A stretch of DNA of 61,757 nt. It comes from a virus. The position numbers and the translations under genes were made by a program. Below, one piece after another: positions 1 to 7,290 of the stretch. The notes under the pieces are model-generated. The model was not told the origin of the DNA. It ran no database searches and worked only from the letters and a program-made list of their open reading frames with translations. The stretch spans positions 1 to 61,757 of the IMG/VR virus record IMGVR_UViG_3300030098_005510; one strand, written 5' to 3'. Numbering within the stretch: position 1 is the stretch's first letter; every line of letters starts with the position of its first letter.

Positions 1-264
1 GAATACGTTGTTGGTAATGACAACGTTAAAGTTGAATACTGCCATAGCAGTGTTTCAGACTCAATCAAAGTGGTTGAGATGTGGGTTAATGGTAAGTTCC
101 ATAGGGTTAATTGGATGAGTCCTGAGGGTAATAAGAGGTTGATGGATAGGTTGGAAAAGGATATGACCGATAGGATGTGCGGTAGTTATATGGATGATTT
201 ACAAACCACAGGCTTTGATACAGAGATTGATTTAGATAGGGACATGCCAAGTTATGGATTATAA
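1..264 (+). CDS. Hypothetical protein, 5' end outside the window
   Basis: The frame is open from base 1 and ends at TAA 262-264, so the gene begins upstream; an internal Met at 70 is not needed as a start. The visible 87 residues are charged and end in an acidic stretch. I recognise no family. Its stop overlaps the start of the next gene at 254, so the two are probably translationally coupled. Confidence 0.6.
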   Translation, partial: EYVVGNDNVKVEYCHSSVSDSIKVVEMWVNGKFHRVNWMSPEGNKRLMDRLEKDMTDRMCGSYMDDLQTTGFDTEIDLDRDMPSYGL

Positions 265-445
265 AGAAATATTGGATAGGCTTGTAGATATAGAAGGTCA
301 GTTGGATGACGCTATGAACACCTTACCAGAGTATAATGCTAATGTAGATTCACAAGGATATATAGACGGCGCCAGGTGTGACTTATATTATCTTAAAGAC
401 GAAATAGAAAAGGCCATACTTGACGACAAGTCTGATAGCCAGTAA
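254..445 (+). CDS. Small acidic hypothetical protein (63 aa)
   Basis: The ATG at 254 lies inside the end of the preceding gene (11-base overlap). The product is acidic and predicted helical, rich in Asp, Glu, Leu and Ile, with no membrane segment and no motif that I recognise. It overlaps the next gene (TTG at 420) by 26 bases. Tight overlap on both sides supports a real gene in an operon of small phage proteins. Function unknown. Confidence 0.6.
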   Translation: MDYKEILDRLVDIEGQLDDAMNTLPEYNANVDSQGYIDGARCDLYYLKDEIEKAILDDKSDSQ

Positions 446-974
446 CTGTAAAGAATGTCAAACCGAGTTGGATTCATCACGAGTTCAACTTGGTTATGAT
501 ATCTGTACAGATTGTTCTGATACTCAAAAGTATTCAGCTCATGTCGTGTATCCACACAAAACAGGTGCGATTGTCCAACCTGTCCAAGAAGACACTAAAA
601 GGAATATTCAGAGATTAGACCGAAGGTCTTCTAATGGTGGTCGTGTAGCTAAAGGTATCTTTGCTGATAATAGTTGGGATAGGTGGTTGGAAAAGTATTA
701 CGACAATATATATAACAAACAGACAACGAAAAAATCTTTTAAAAAAATCTCTCAAAAGTTCTCTCACATGAAGACCGAAACACTCTACCAAACTATCGTA
801 AAAGAATTCATCGAATGGGGTTATCAACGGGCAGTAGACAAAGTAAACGAGTTATATTCACAAGATAAAATATCATTGATTCAGAAAGGTAAGATGATTG
901 ACAACCTTTCTAAATTACAAATGATGTCCTCAAAAGAAAAAAAGTTTTTCAAGAAGTTAGAAAACAATTCATAA
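420..974 (+). CDS. Zinc-ribbon protein of unknown function (184 aa)
   Basis: The N-terminus carries a CKEC pair (residues 10-13) and a CTDC pair about 19 residues later, a CxxC-x(n)-CxxC zinc ribbon. The rest is basic and helical, with an aromatic patch (WDRWLEKYYDNIY) and a Lys-rich C-terminal half. The in-frame stop at 405-407 forces a start after it; TTG at 420, with an AAAAGG purine run 7-8 bases upstream, is the first workable codon. The zinc ribbon plus basic tail suggests nucleic-acid binding or a transcription role, but this is inference. The stop codon lies in the left arm of the hairpin at 971-1036. Confidence 0.65.
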   Translation: MTTSLIASNCKECQTELDSSRVQLGYDICTDCSDTQKYSAHVVYPHKTGAIVQPVQEDTKRNIQRLDRRSSNGGRVAKGIFADNSWDRWLEKYYDNIYNKQTTKKSFKKISQKFSHMKTETLYQTIVKEFIEWGYQRAVDKVNELYSQDKISLIQKGKMIDNLSKLQMMSSKEKKFFKKLENNS

Positions 975-1036
975 GGTGGTACTAATTCTTTAGTCCTCAA
1001 CTAGTCAACGACTTAAAAGAAGAAGTGCCACCTTAT
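971..1036 (+). promoter_or_regulatory. Long stem-loop between genes
   Basis: Arms 971-982 (ATAAGGTGGTAC) and 1025-1036 (GTGCCACCTTAT) pair over 12 bp with one G-U wobble. Inside, 987-996 and the region around 1010-1022 can extend the pairing with bulges. The left arm covers the stop codon of the zinc-ribbon gene. There is no U-tract after the right arm, so a classical intrinsic terminator is unlikely. An mRNA-processing or stability element, or a small structured RNA, is more likely. It does not fit a tRNA: no TTCRA loop and no suitable anticodon arm. Confidence 0.5.
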
Positions 1037-1062
1037 ACTTATTAATAAAGAAAGGAAATACA

Positions 1063-1638
1063 ATGTCAGTAAATAAACTATATTACCTATTAGGTGTATT
1101 AACAACTGCTGTATCTGTTATGGCTTATGTAGAAATAATAGAGCCTGATATACCAATACAAACAAAAACCGAAACAGTTGTTCGTATGATTAACGTACCT
1201 TTTGCTCCAAGTGACTACGAACTACAGGCAGAAGAGATTAAATCTTCTTTGAATAAATCTAAGCTAAAACATATACTTATTTATATAGAAGCTCTCTGTT
1301 GGGAGTATGGGGTTGATTATGAAATGGTTAAAGCTGTTATACAAACTGAATCTGATTGGAATCACAAAGCTGTTTCCACGAGTGGAGCAATAGGTCTTAT
1401 GCAAGTATTACCATCAACTGCTATGTCAGAATTTAAAACACCAGAAAAAGACTTATATAATCCATATGTTAATGTAACTGTTGGTATAAAATATCTATCC
1501 AAACTTAACAAACACTTTGATGATATGGAATCAACACTTACAGCATATAGTCACGGTCCTACCGTAACAAAAAAATATTCTAATAATTATATTAGTAATA
1601 ACTTTTATGTAAAGAGAGTTCAAAAGAATCTAAAATGA
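1063..1638 (+). CDS. Membrane-anchored lytic transglycosylase (SLT domain, 191 aa)
   Basis: An N-terminal hydrophobic segment (residues about 5-23) is followed by a short linker and a C-terminal SLT domain. The signature is clear: catalytic Glu in IQTESDWNHKA, then STSGAIGLMQVLPSTA, and a later helix YNPYVNVTVGIKYLSKL. This is the soluble-lytic-transglycosylase (goose-lysozyme-like) family, which cleaves the MurNAc-GlcNAc bond of peptidoglycan to a 1,6-anhydro product. The single N-terminal helix would hold it in the inner membrane facing the periplasm. It could act in lysis or, less likely, in local wall opening at entry. ATG 1063 is preceded by AAAGGAAA. The stop overlaps the next start (ATGA at 1635). 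Confidence 0.9.
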   Translation: MSVNKLYYLLGVLTTAVSVMAYVEIIEPDIPIQTKTETVVRMINVPFAPSDYELQAEEIKSSLNKSKLKHILIYIEALCWEYGVDYEMVKAVIQTESDWNHKAVSTSGAIGLMQVLPSTAMSEFKTPEKDLYNPYVNVTVGIKYLSKLNKHFDDMESTLTAYSHGPTVTKKYSNNYISNNFYVKRVQKNLK

Positions 1639-2288
1639 ATATAGCAACTTTAGCTGGACACTTAGCCTTTGGTCTTATTGCCTTTTCTTTTTTGGTAAAG
1701 GACATACTGTATCTTAGAATACTATCTATACTAGCTAGTTTGTTCTCTGTACTTTATAATTTCTATATACCAGTCGAACCTATGTGGTTAGCAATAAATT
1801 GGAACATCATATTTATTTTAGTTAATATCTATCATATAGCAGTCATCATTTATGAGAAGAGACCTGTTAAGATGTCTGCTAAAGAAAAAGAATTATATGA
1901 AACTATGTTTCGTGGTTTATCACCGGTAGAGTTTCTAAAGATTACTAAGATTGCTAAATGGAAAAAATTTAAATCACCATTACCAATTATTCAACAAGGT
2001 AAACCTGTAAATGATTTAATTTTAATTTACAATGGTGTGGTTGATATTTTAGTTAATGATAACAAAGTAGCTGAATTAAAAGATGGTCAGTTTGTAGGAG
2101 AGATGTCTTTCCTTACGGAGAAACCAGCTACTGCTACTTGTAAAGTAGCACATACCACAGAATGTTTAGTCTGGCCACAAAAAGATTTTAAGGATTTGTT
2201 GAAACGAAATCCCTCTTTATATTTCACAATACAATCACTTTTAAGTGAACAAGTATCTAACAATTTAGTTTCAAGTTCTCAAAAATAA
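1635..2288 (+). CDS. Membrane protein with Popeye-like cyclic-nucleotide-binding domain (217 aa)
   Basis: Three hydrophobic helices occupy about residues 3-75 (around LAFGLIAFSFLV, ILSILASLFSVLYNF and WNIIFILVNIYHIAVIIY). A cytoplasmic CRP/Popeye-fold domain follows (about 100-217), with the phosphate-cassette-like motif GEMSFLTEKPATAT. Three helices plus this domain is the architecture of Popeye-domain proteins, which bind cAMP in animals and have bacterial relatives. The conserved Arg of CRP-type cassettes is not present (KPATAT), as also seems typical of the bacterial Popeye-like group. It overlaps the transglycosylase gene by 4 bases, so the two are likely co-expressed. It could sense host second messengers or bind defence nucleotides; both ideas are inference. 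Confidence 0.75.
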   Translation: MNIATLAGHLAFGLIAFSFLVKDILYLRILSILASLFSVLYNFYIPVEPMWLAINWNIIFILVNIYHIAVIIYEKRPVKMSAKEKELYETMFRGLSPVEFLKITKIAKWKKFKSPLPIIQQGKPVNDLILIYNGVVDILVNDNKVAELKDGQFVGEMSFLTEKPATATCKVAHTTECLVWPQKDFKDLLKRNPSLYFTIQSLLSEQVSNNLVSSSQK

Positions 2289-2291
2289 TGC

Positions 2292-2320
2292 TTGACTTAA
2301 TGGTTATTTGTTTGTATATT
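2292..2320 (+). promoter_or_regulatory. Sigma70-type promoter
   Basis: TTGACT (2292-2297) and TATATT (2315-2320) are separated by 17 bases. This is a near-consensus bacterial sigma70 promoter, placed just after the Popeye-like gene and reading toward 2454. A host-sigma promoter fits early expression of the small genes that follow, including the late sigma factor. Confidence 0.6.
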
Positions 2321-2385
2321 ATATTGGATAATTAAATAGGTTATCGTTCTCAAAGAATTGAATCTCATTTATAAGAGGTTCTTAT

Positions 2386-2420
2386 GGGGCATAGTTCTTT
2401 CTTCCTTTCTTCTATGCCCC
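2386..2420 (+). promoter_or_regulatory. Stem-loop in the leader of the 2454 gene
   Basis: GGGGCATAG (2386-2394) and CTATGCCCC (2412-2420) form a perfect 9-bp stem around a pyrimidine-rich 17-base loop (TTCTTTCTTCCTTTCTT). It lies about 65 bases downstream of the sigma70-type promoter and 33 bases before the next ATG. The following bases (TAAAATTTAA) are not a U-tract, so it may be a leader element rather than a terminator. Confidence 0.5.
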
Positions 2421-2453
2421 TAAAATTTAAACAATAATAATAAGAGGTTAACA

Positions 2454-2690
2454 ATGAAAAATAAGAAAATAGATCTTTCCCAATTCGAACTATCAGCAGA
2501 TGATAAAAGACAAATGAAGTCTATGGATAAATTGTCGTCATCTACTCCTAACTATAAAGAAAACAAGAGAGTTAATCTTGATTACTTTAATGAAGGTGAA
2601 TTAGATGATACTGCTGTTAATGATTACTCCGAGTGTGATGGTCGTGAAGACTTAAAAACATTAGGTGACATTGGAATGGATGTATATTAA
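2454..2690 (+). CDS. Small acidic hypothetical protein (78 aa)
   Basis: Starts at ATG 2454 with AAGAGG 8-13 bases upstream. The N-terminus is Lys-rich and the C-terminal half is strongly acidic (GELDDTAVNDYSECDGRED). No membrane segment or known motif. It is the first gene after the sigma70-type promoter and leader hairpin. The composition would suit a small regulator or inhibitor, but nothing in the sequence proves it. Confidence 0.55.
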   Translation: MKNKKIDLSQFELSADDKRQMKSMDKLSSSTPNYKENKRVNLDYFNEGELDDTAVNDYSECDGREDLKTLGDIGMDVY

Positions 2691-2753
2691 AAATTAAAAT
2701 CTCAATACTTAAATATAAGTGATTTGGTTAGGTGGTAGACTATTTATGAGTAT

Positions 2754-3086
2754 ATGGAACAGAAAGAAGCAAATAACGAACAAATCATTAAAGTATTATC
2801 TTTCATAATGACTAGATTAGATACTTTGGAGATTGAGCAATCAAGACACAAAGAGATGTTCTATAAAGTTCGTAAGAACTTGACAGATGCTAATGACTTG
2901 ATTAATCAAATACTTGATGTATTGGAGATAGAAAATCCAGAGTTGTATACCAAAACTATGGAACAATATCAAAATAGTCATATGAAGGATTTGGTTTCCA
3001 CATTAGATAAACATATAGAAGAACTTGATAATTTAAGTGATGATGAAGTTCTTGAACTATTAATGCAAATTGTAGGAGATGCTTAA
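2754..3086 (+). CDS. Coiled-coil hypothetical protein (110 aa)
   Basis: Predicted almost entirely helical, with heptad-like hydrophobic spacing (IIKVLSFIMTRLDTLEIE; LINQILDVLEIENPELY; LDKHIEELDNLSDDEVLELL). No membrane segment. Probably a small oligomeric coiled-coil protein. Its stop shares a base with the next start (ATG at 3086), so it is in the operon leading to the sigma factor. Function unknown. Confidence 0.6.
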   Translation: MEQKEANNEQIIKVLSFIMTRLDTLEIEQSRHKEMFYKVRKNLTDANDLINQILDVLEIENPELYTKTMEQYQNSHMKDLVSTLDKHIEELDNLSDDEVLELLMQIVGDA

Positions 3087-3232
3087 TGATAAATTCAGAG
3101 ATGATTCTCTTCTTAGAGGATTTAAAGGCTTTGTTATTAGAAATAGATACACACCATGAGGAAGACCAAAACGAGATACTTATAGAAGTCATAGATTTAA
3201 TAGACGATAAAATTATCGAACTAGAGTCATAA
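3086..3232 (+). CDS. Small acidic helical protein (48 aa)
   Basis: A 48-residue frame from ATG 3086 (TAATG overlap with the preceding stop) to TAA 3230-3232. The product is acidic and amphipathic (FLEDLKALLLEI; EILIEVIDLIDDKIIEL). AGGAGAT lies 8-14 bases upstream of the ATG. It abuts the next gene directly. Overlap, ribosome site and abutment together make it credible despite its size. It resembles the preceding coiled-coil protein in character and may be a partner. Confidence 0.55.
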   Translation: MINSEMILFLEDLKALLLEIDTHHEEDQNEILIEVIDLIDDKIIELES

Positions 3233-3523
3233 TTGTTACATTACATAATTACAATCATATTAGGAATTGTTGCTACCTTTTTTGGGGTGGTAATTTTCTA
3301 TGCATTACGCCGTATAAACTCATACGAAAATATAATACTAAACATAAGCAATACAGTAGAATCAATAAAACTTCAACTTAAAGTAATAGACGATAAAGGA
3401 ACATTTGAATCAGACGATGAAGTTGGTTTCTTCTTTGAAGAAATAAAACAACTTGGAAAAGACTTAGACAATTTATTTGAAACCGAGGTTGAAGAAAATG
3501 AAAAAGAGACGAAAGAAAAGTAA
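3233..3523 (+). CDS. Single-pass membrane protein (96 aa)
   Basis: Starts at TTG 3233, directly after the preceding stop; no ATG is available before the hydrophobic segment. Residues about 4-24 (IITIILGIVATFFGVVIFYA) form one transmembrane helix, followed by RR and a charged, helical cytoplasmic tail ending in Glu/Lys-rich sequence. The positive-inside rule places the tail in the cytoplasm. Overlaps the sigma factor start by 26 bases. Function unknown. Confidence 0.55.
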   Translation: MLHYIITIILGIVATFFGVVIFYALRRINSYENIILNISNTVESIKLQLKVIDDKGTFESDDEVGFFFEEIKQLGKDLDNLFETEVEENEKETKEK

Positions 3524-4205
3524 AGTTTATTTTGGTACACCAGTACATGATGCTATCGTAAGATATAATCATTGTGATAATACCTTAGAAAAAAACAAAA
3601 TTTATACTGAGGAGATACATGCAGCATTTCTTAAGTTAGCAGAAAATATAATTAATACTTTCAAGTTTAGTTATTTTACTTATGGATTCAGAGACTTACA
3701 AGAAGAGGTTGTTTCTAACCTTGTTCTTAACATGCACAAATTTGATGAAACAAAGGGGAGTAAAGCTTTTAGTTATTTTTCTGTAGTAGCAAAAAATTAT
3801 CTTATTCTAAATAATAATGCTAACTACAAGAAGATGAAGATACATGACGACATAGATGTTTTATATGACCACGGTCACGATGATGAAGTTATAAATAAAA
3901 ATCCATCATCTGATGTATTTAAAAAGACTATCGATTATTTTGACCAAAATATAGAAAGACTCTTTCCAAAACACCAAGACAGAGAGATTGCTGAATCTAT
4001 ATTATATCTTTGTAGAAATAAAGATAACATAGATAACTTTAATAAGAAAGCAATCTACATAATGATTCGTGAGATGACAGATGTGAAAACATCAAAAATA
4101 ACTCAGATTACAAATACGTTCCGTAAAATATATCCTAAAATCCAAGAAGAAGTGCTTACAAGAGGTCACATAGACAACCTAAGATATACAGGTTCTTTAG
4201 TGTAA
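3498..4205 (+). CDS. gp55: Late-transcription sigma factor, T4 gp55-like (235 aa)
   Basis: The region RYNHCDNTLEKNKIYTEEIH, then FRDLQEEVVSNLVLNMHKFD and KGSKAFSYFSVVAKNYLI, matches the sigma-70 region-2-like fold of T4 gp55 and its marine-phage relatives. These direct host RNA polymerase to TATAAATA late promoters together with the sliding clamp. A C-terminal helical part (MIREMTDVKTSKITQITNTFR) could provide further DNA or polymerase contacts. ATG 3498 is chosen over TTG 3477 because GAGG lies about 10 bases upstream. T4 gp55 is 185 residues, so this one is longer. Exact or near TATAAATA elements occur later in this window (21976, 30870, 39753), which supports the role. Confidence 0.85.
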   Translation: MKKRRKKSKVYFGTPVHDAIVRYNHCDNTLEKNKIYTEEIHAAFLKLAENIINTFKFSYFTYGFRDLQEEVVSNLVLNMHKFDETKGSKAFSYFSVVAKNYLILNNNANYKKMKIHDDIDVLYDHGHDDEVINKNPSSDVFKKTIDYFDQNIERLFPKHQDREIAESILYLCRNKDNIDNFNKKAIYIMIREMTDVKTSKITQITNTFRKIYPKIQEEVLTRGHIDNLRYTGSLV

Positions 4206-4220
4206 TATTGTAACCATACT

Positions 4221-4232
4221 ATATTTATATGT
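4221..4232 (+). promoter_or_regulatory. Late-promoter-like motif before 4233
   Basis: ATATTTATATGT ends directly at the ATG of the next gene. The ATATTTAT core recurs at 21971, 30865, 39783 and 58466, and in inverted orientation near 39760, each time just before a gene. Taken with gp55 I read it as the phage late promoter family. There is no ribosome-binding sequence between the motif and the ATG. Confidence 0.45.
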
Positions 4233-4631
4233 ATGGACAATGATATAAAAATATTTGGTGACAAAAACTTCTCGGATTTATCCCAAGAAATATACGAGAA
4301 TAACAAGTTAAAGAAAACTCAAATCGACTTGTTAATCCAAGAGGTGCATGGTTACATACAAGGTATCGAAGATATTGCTATCGTAGGTCCTATTATCAAA
4401 GAACTAATGGATGTTGGTATCAAGAATGATGACAACCTTGTTAAACTAGCAACTCTATATCAGAGGATAATGTCTAAACAAACTATTGATGAAAGTGGAG
4501 TTAGTCTATTATCGGATGAAGAAAAAGAACAACTCATGGCTTCGCTTGAAGATGTAGCAGAGGACTTACAGAAAAAGAAAGACGACATTGTTGATATGTC
4601 TGAGATAAGACAAAAGTATGGTGACTCATAA
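4233..4631 (+). CDS. Hypothetical helical protein (132 aa)
   Basis: The frame starts at the only Met near its 5' end, immediately after a late-promoter-like motif, with no visible ribosome site. The product is helical and acidic toward the C-terminus (LLSDEEKEQLMASLEDVAEDLQ), with no cysteines and no membrane segment. It shares a base with the next start (TAATG at 4631). Its place at the head of the baseplate operon suggests a structural or assembly role. I do not recognise the family. Confidence 0.6.
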   Translation: MDNDIKIFGDKNFSDLSQEIYENNKLKKTQIDLLIQEVHGYIQGIEDIAIVGPIIKELMDVGIKNDDNLVKLATLYQRIMSKQTIDESGVSLLSDEEKEQLMASLEDVAEDLQKKKDDIVDMSEIRQKYGDS

Positions 4632-5992
4632 TGACGAATTTAGCAGTAAATCCATTGAATATAAACCAACGAGGAACTCCTAATCAAGATGAGGTTACTT
4701 TACCGGAGTTTACTTTTCATCACGGTCATGTTGAAATGGTTGTTCATGAATATTCTGATTTAGAACAATATGGTAAACTACCAACAAATTTACCATCAGA
4801 CTTAAGTCATTGTATTTTATTACTACCCACATTTGAAGGCATAGTTGGTTCACAAAATTTAAAAGAAGTGGTTTTAGCACAACCTTTATTAAGAGGAGTT
4901 TCAGACTCGGTGGCTAGGGGAGATAGTGTTATTTTTACAAGAATAGGTGATATATTTTTTTACTTAGGTCCTTTAAATACAACTAACAATCCAAACTATT
5001 GTCCTGATAGCTATTATGATTCCTCGTTTGGTGGTAATAGAGTTATACAATCTAGTGCTGACGATAGTAATGGTTACAATTTAGATTATAAAAAAGTTAA
5101 TATAAAAAGAGTATTAAAAGATAAAAATGTGTTTTTAGACAGACCATATAATTTAGGAGTTGGGGAAGTTGGTTCAAAGGCACATACACAATCACACTAT
5201 TCTAATTTAACATTTGAAGGAAGACACGGCAATTCAATTGAAATAGGCACTCGTTTTATTAATCCATATATAACAATAAAAAATAATACAAGAGCAGTAT
5301 CCGGTACTGGTATAGGCTTGTTATCACTTGGAACTATAAATGATTATTTTCCAAGTTACGGAAGTTTATCAAGCGACAGAAGAATAAATGAAGAACGAGA
5401 AACTTTAATAGAAGGTCAATATCCTGGTTATCAAATAAATTTTGGTAATGATGAACTAAGTGGTAATAATCTACCTAGGCAGGATAAATTTGATTATTTA
5501 TATGCTGCGACCAATAAAGAAACTCCAGAATCACAAACGGAGTTTGACCAACTAATAATATTTTCAGATAGGATAACTTTTGATTCTAGAGATAATGATT
5601 TAACGATGTCAGCATATCGTAATATAAACTTAGGTGCTGGAAGAAATGTAACTATTACTAATAAAGGATTCTCAGTTATTGAATCTCAGAATATTTATTT
5701 AGGGAAGCAATCTAAAACTAAAAAAGAACCGTTGGTATTAGGTGATGAACTAAGAGCATTATTATTAGATATTATGACTATATTACAAGATTCACGAGCA
5801 TTAGTTCAAGGAGTTCCGATTCCACTTGTTGATGACAACTCTGCACCAATGTTTCAAAGAATACAAAATTTAATTACTGAACTAGAACCAAGAACTGAAG
5901 GTGATAATGGATTTACAAATGACGGACCTAAATTTATGAGTCATCATCATTACATAGAAATAAACAATAGGGAACAGAACAATGAAGGTTAA
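4631..5992 (+). CDS. Putative baseplate/tail-tip protein, gp5/OB-fold type (453 aa)
   Basis: A beta-rich protein with the motif LTFEGRHGNSIEIGTRFINPY, close to the GRxGNSIRxG motif seen in phage hub and spike proteins that begin with an OB fold. The later part includes short beta repeats (LTMSAYRNINLGAGRNVTITNKGFSVIESQNIYLG) like the base of a gp5/VgrG-type spike, then a helical segment (LRALLLDIMTILQDSRALVQ) and a His-rich C-terminus (MSHHHY). It precedes gp25- and gp6-like genes, as expected for a baseplate component. No lysozyme domain is visible, so wall digestion on entry is not assigned to it. Alternative: another wedge or spike protein. Confidence 0.5.
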   Translation: MTNLAVNPLNINQRGTPNQDEVTLPEFTFHHGHVEMVVHEYSDLEQYGKLPTNLPSDLSHCILLLPTFEGIVGSQNLKEVVLAQPLLRGVSDSVARGDSVIFTRIGDIFFYLGPLNTTNNPNYCPDSYYDSSFGGNRVIQSSADDSNGYNLDYKKVNIKRVLKDKNVFLDRPYNLGVGEVGSKAHTQSHYSNLTFEGRHGNSIEIGTRFINPYITIKNNTRAVSGTGIGLLSLGTINDYFPSYGSLSSDRRINEERETLIEGQYPGYQINFGNDELSGNNLPRQDKFDYLYAATNKETPESQTEFDQLIIFSDRITFDSRDNDLTMSAYRNINLGAGRNVTITNKGFSVIESQNIYLGKQSKTKKEPLVLGDELRALLLDIMTILQDSRALVQGVPIPLVDDNSAPMFQRIQNLITELEPRTEGDNGFTNDGPKFMSHHHYIEINNREQNNEG

Positions 5993-6410
5993 TATATTTA
6001 AAAAGTTAATAAGAGAAGTAGTAAGAGAAGAGTTAGATTATAAATTTTCTGCACTTGAAAAAAAGTTAGATGAAGTGTTAGTTAGCTCTAATTCTAATAG
6101 TATAGTAGAAGATAGAGCGCTACAACTTACCGCATCTTCGACTGAAAAAACAAATACTCAGTCACGAGTTCCGACTCCGACATTACCATCTACCAATACT
6201 GCACTAACAAAAGATGCAATATTAAATGATATTCTTGCTGAAACAGCAGCAAATGATGATTGGAAAAAAATAAATGAAGAACCACAAGTTCAATCCGTAA
6301 CAGACAATACTCAAGGATTACCTGAACATCTGGCAAATGCTCTTAACAAAGATTATTCAGAGGTAATGAATAAGGTAGAAGAAAAGGCAAGGTTTAAGAA
6401 TGGCTCTTAA
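5982..6410 (+). CDS. Hypothetical structural-operon protein (142 aa)
   Basis: Begins with an amphipathic basic/acidic helix (FKKLIREVVREELDYKFSAL) continuing as a short coiled coil, then a low-complexity Ser/Thr/Pro linker (about residues 45-75) and an acidic C-terminus. Similar N-terminal helices with REE motifs are common on small proteins of marine phages. It overlaps both neighbours by about 11 bases. Probably a virion or assembly protein of the baseplate block; no specific function is shown. Confidence 0.55.
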   Translation: MKVNIFKKLIREVVREELDYKFSALEKKLDEVLVSSNSNSIVEDRALQLTASSTEKTNTQSRVPTPTLPSTNTALTKDAILNDILAETAANDDWKKINEEPQVQSVTDNTQGLPEHLANALNKDYSEVMNKVEEKARFKNGS

Positions 6411-6765
6411 AGACGACATATATACAGCTTTAATTAATAATATTCAACCAGATAATCCTGGTGAAAATTTTAATTTATCAGATGCAGCAATAGATAAAGT
6501 GGAAAAATTATCTGAAGATTTAACAACAGCTATTAAATCATATATTGACGATTTAGTTTTTAGAGTTCACGACTTAAAAGCCGATACTATTATTTTACCT
6601 GGCACAATACAAACAGCAGCAGGTCCTAATGTTAATCCTTTACAAGTATCAGTTAAAGTTAGTCAAGATAATCCAGAGGGTATTACAGACGCACCAAACT
6701 CTCTTCAGTCTGTGATTAAAGTTGATAAAATTGTAAATAGCGATAAAAGTGGAGTGCTTGTATAA
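6400..6765 (+). CDS. Hypothetical structural-operon protein (121 aa)
   Basis: The N-terminal half is helical (DDIYTALINNIQ; EKLSEDLTTAIKSYIDDLVFRV), followed by a beta-type C-terminal part around LPGTIQTAAGPNVNPLQVSV. It overlaps the previous gene by 11 bases, and its TAATG stop overlaps the gp25-like start. The position next to gp25 suggests a baseplate assembly or wedge-associated protein. No family recognised. Confidence 0.55.
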   Translation: MALKDDIYTALINNIQPDNPGENFNLSDAAIDKVEKLSEDLTTAIKSYIDDLVFRVHDLKADTIILPGTIQTAAGPNVNPLQVSVKVSQDNPEGITDAPNSLQSVIKVDKIVNSDKSGVLV

Positions 6766-7274
6766 TGCCAATACTCGACAGAAGAAAAGATAGATTTGTA
6801 GAAGACCAAGATACAAGAGTGTCTGTGGGAATTGATTTTCCTTTTGGTAGGGTTGGCAATGGCGATGGATTTTTTAAAACTACAAAGACAACAATAGATG
6901 CTATAAAAAACAATATTAAACTTCTTTTACAAACTAATCAAGGTGAAAGAATGTTTCAACCAAACTTAGGAATGAACTTAAGAAATCTTTTGTTCGAGGA
7001 AATGACAGAGGACTTGACTATACAAATAGAAAATAATATTGTAGATGTGTTTGAAAGATGGCTTCCTTTTGTCGAGTTAAGAAACATAAACATAGAAAAT
7101 AGAAACGAATTAAGTCAAGTAAAAATTAATATAGAATTTAATATAAGAAGAGCACCTAATTCTTTGGAGAGTGTTCAAGTTACATTTGATGGTGTAGGTG
7201 CTGGAAGTTCTACCAGCATTGGTGGTGGAGTGACTACCGGAACTAGTAGCGGCGGTGGTGGTGGTGGTTACTAA
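6765..7274 (+). CDS. gp25: Baseplate wedge protein, gp25-like (169 aa)
   Basis: Contains the gp25/W family pattern: IDFPFGRVGNGDGFF, then TIDAIKNNIKLLLQTNQGER and FQPNLGMNLRNLLFE with DLTIQIENNIVDVFERWLPF. In T4, gp25 is the lysozyme-fold-like wedge protein that helps nucleate sheath assembly on gp6. T4 gp25 is 132 residues; here a C-terminal extension of about 35 residues ends in a Ser/Gly-rich stretch with a run of six Gly before the final Tyr. The gp6-like gene follows after 16 bases, the same neighbourhood as in T4-like phages. Confidence 0.88.
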   Translation: MPILDRRKDRFVEDQDTRVSVGIDFPFGRVGNGDGFFKTTKTTIDAIKNNIKLLLQTNQGERMFQPNLGMNLRNLLFEEMTEDLTIQIENNIVDVFERWLPFVELRNINIENRNELSQVKINIEFNIRRAPNSLESVQVTFDGVGAGSSTSIGGGVTTGTSSGGGGGGY

Positions 7275-7290
7275 GACATAGGAGATATTA

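Noticed and set aside
971-1036. tRNA or tRNA-like gene
   Set aside because: The outer arm is 12 bp and there is no T-loop, D-loop or anticodon arm arrangement.
2746-2808. Alternative 20-codon frame starting MSIWNRKK upstream of the 2754 gene
   Set aside because: It is short, overlaps the better 110-residue frame almost fully, and has no independent support.
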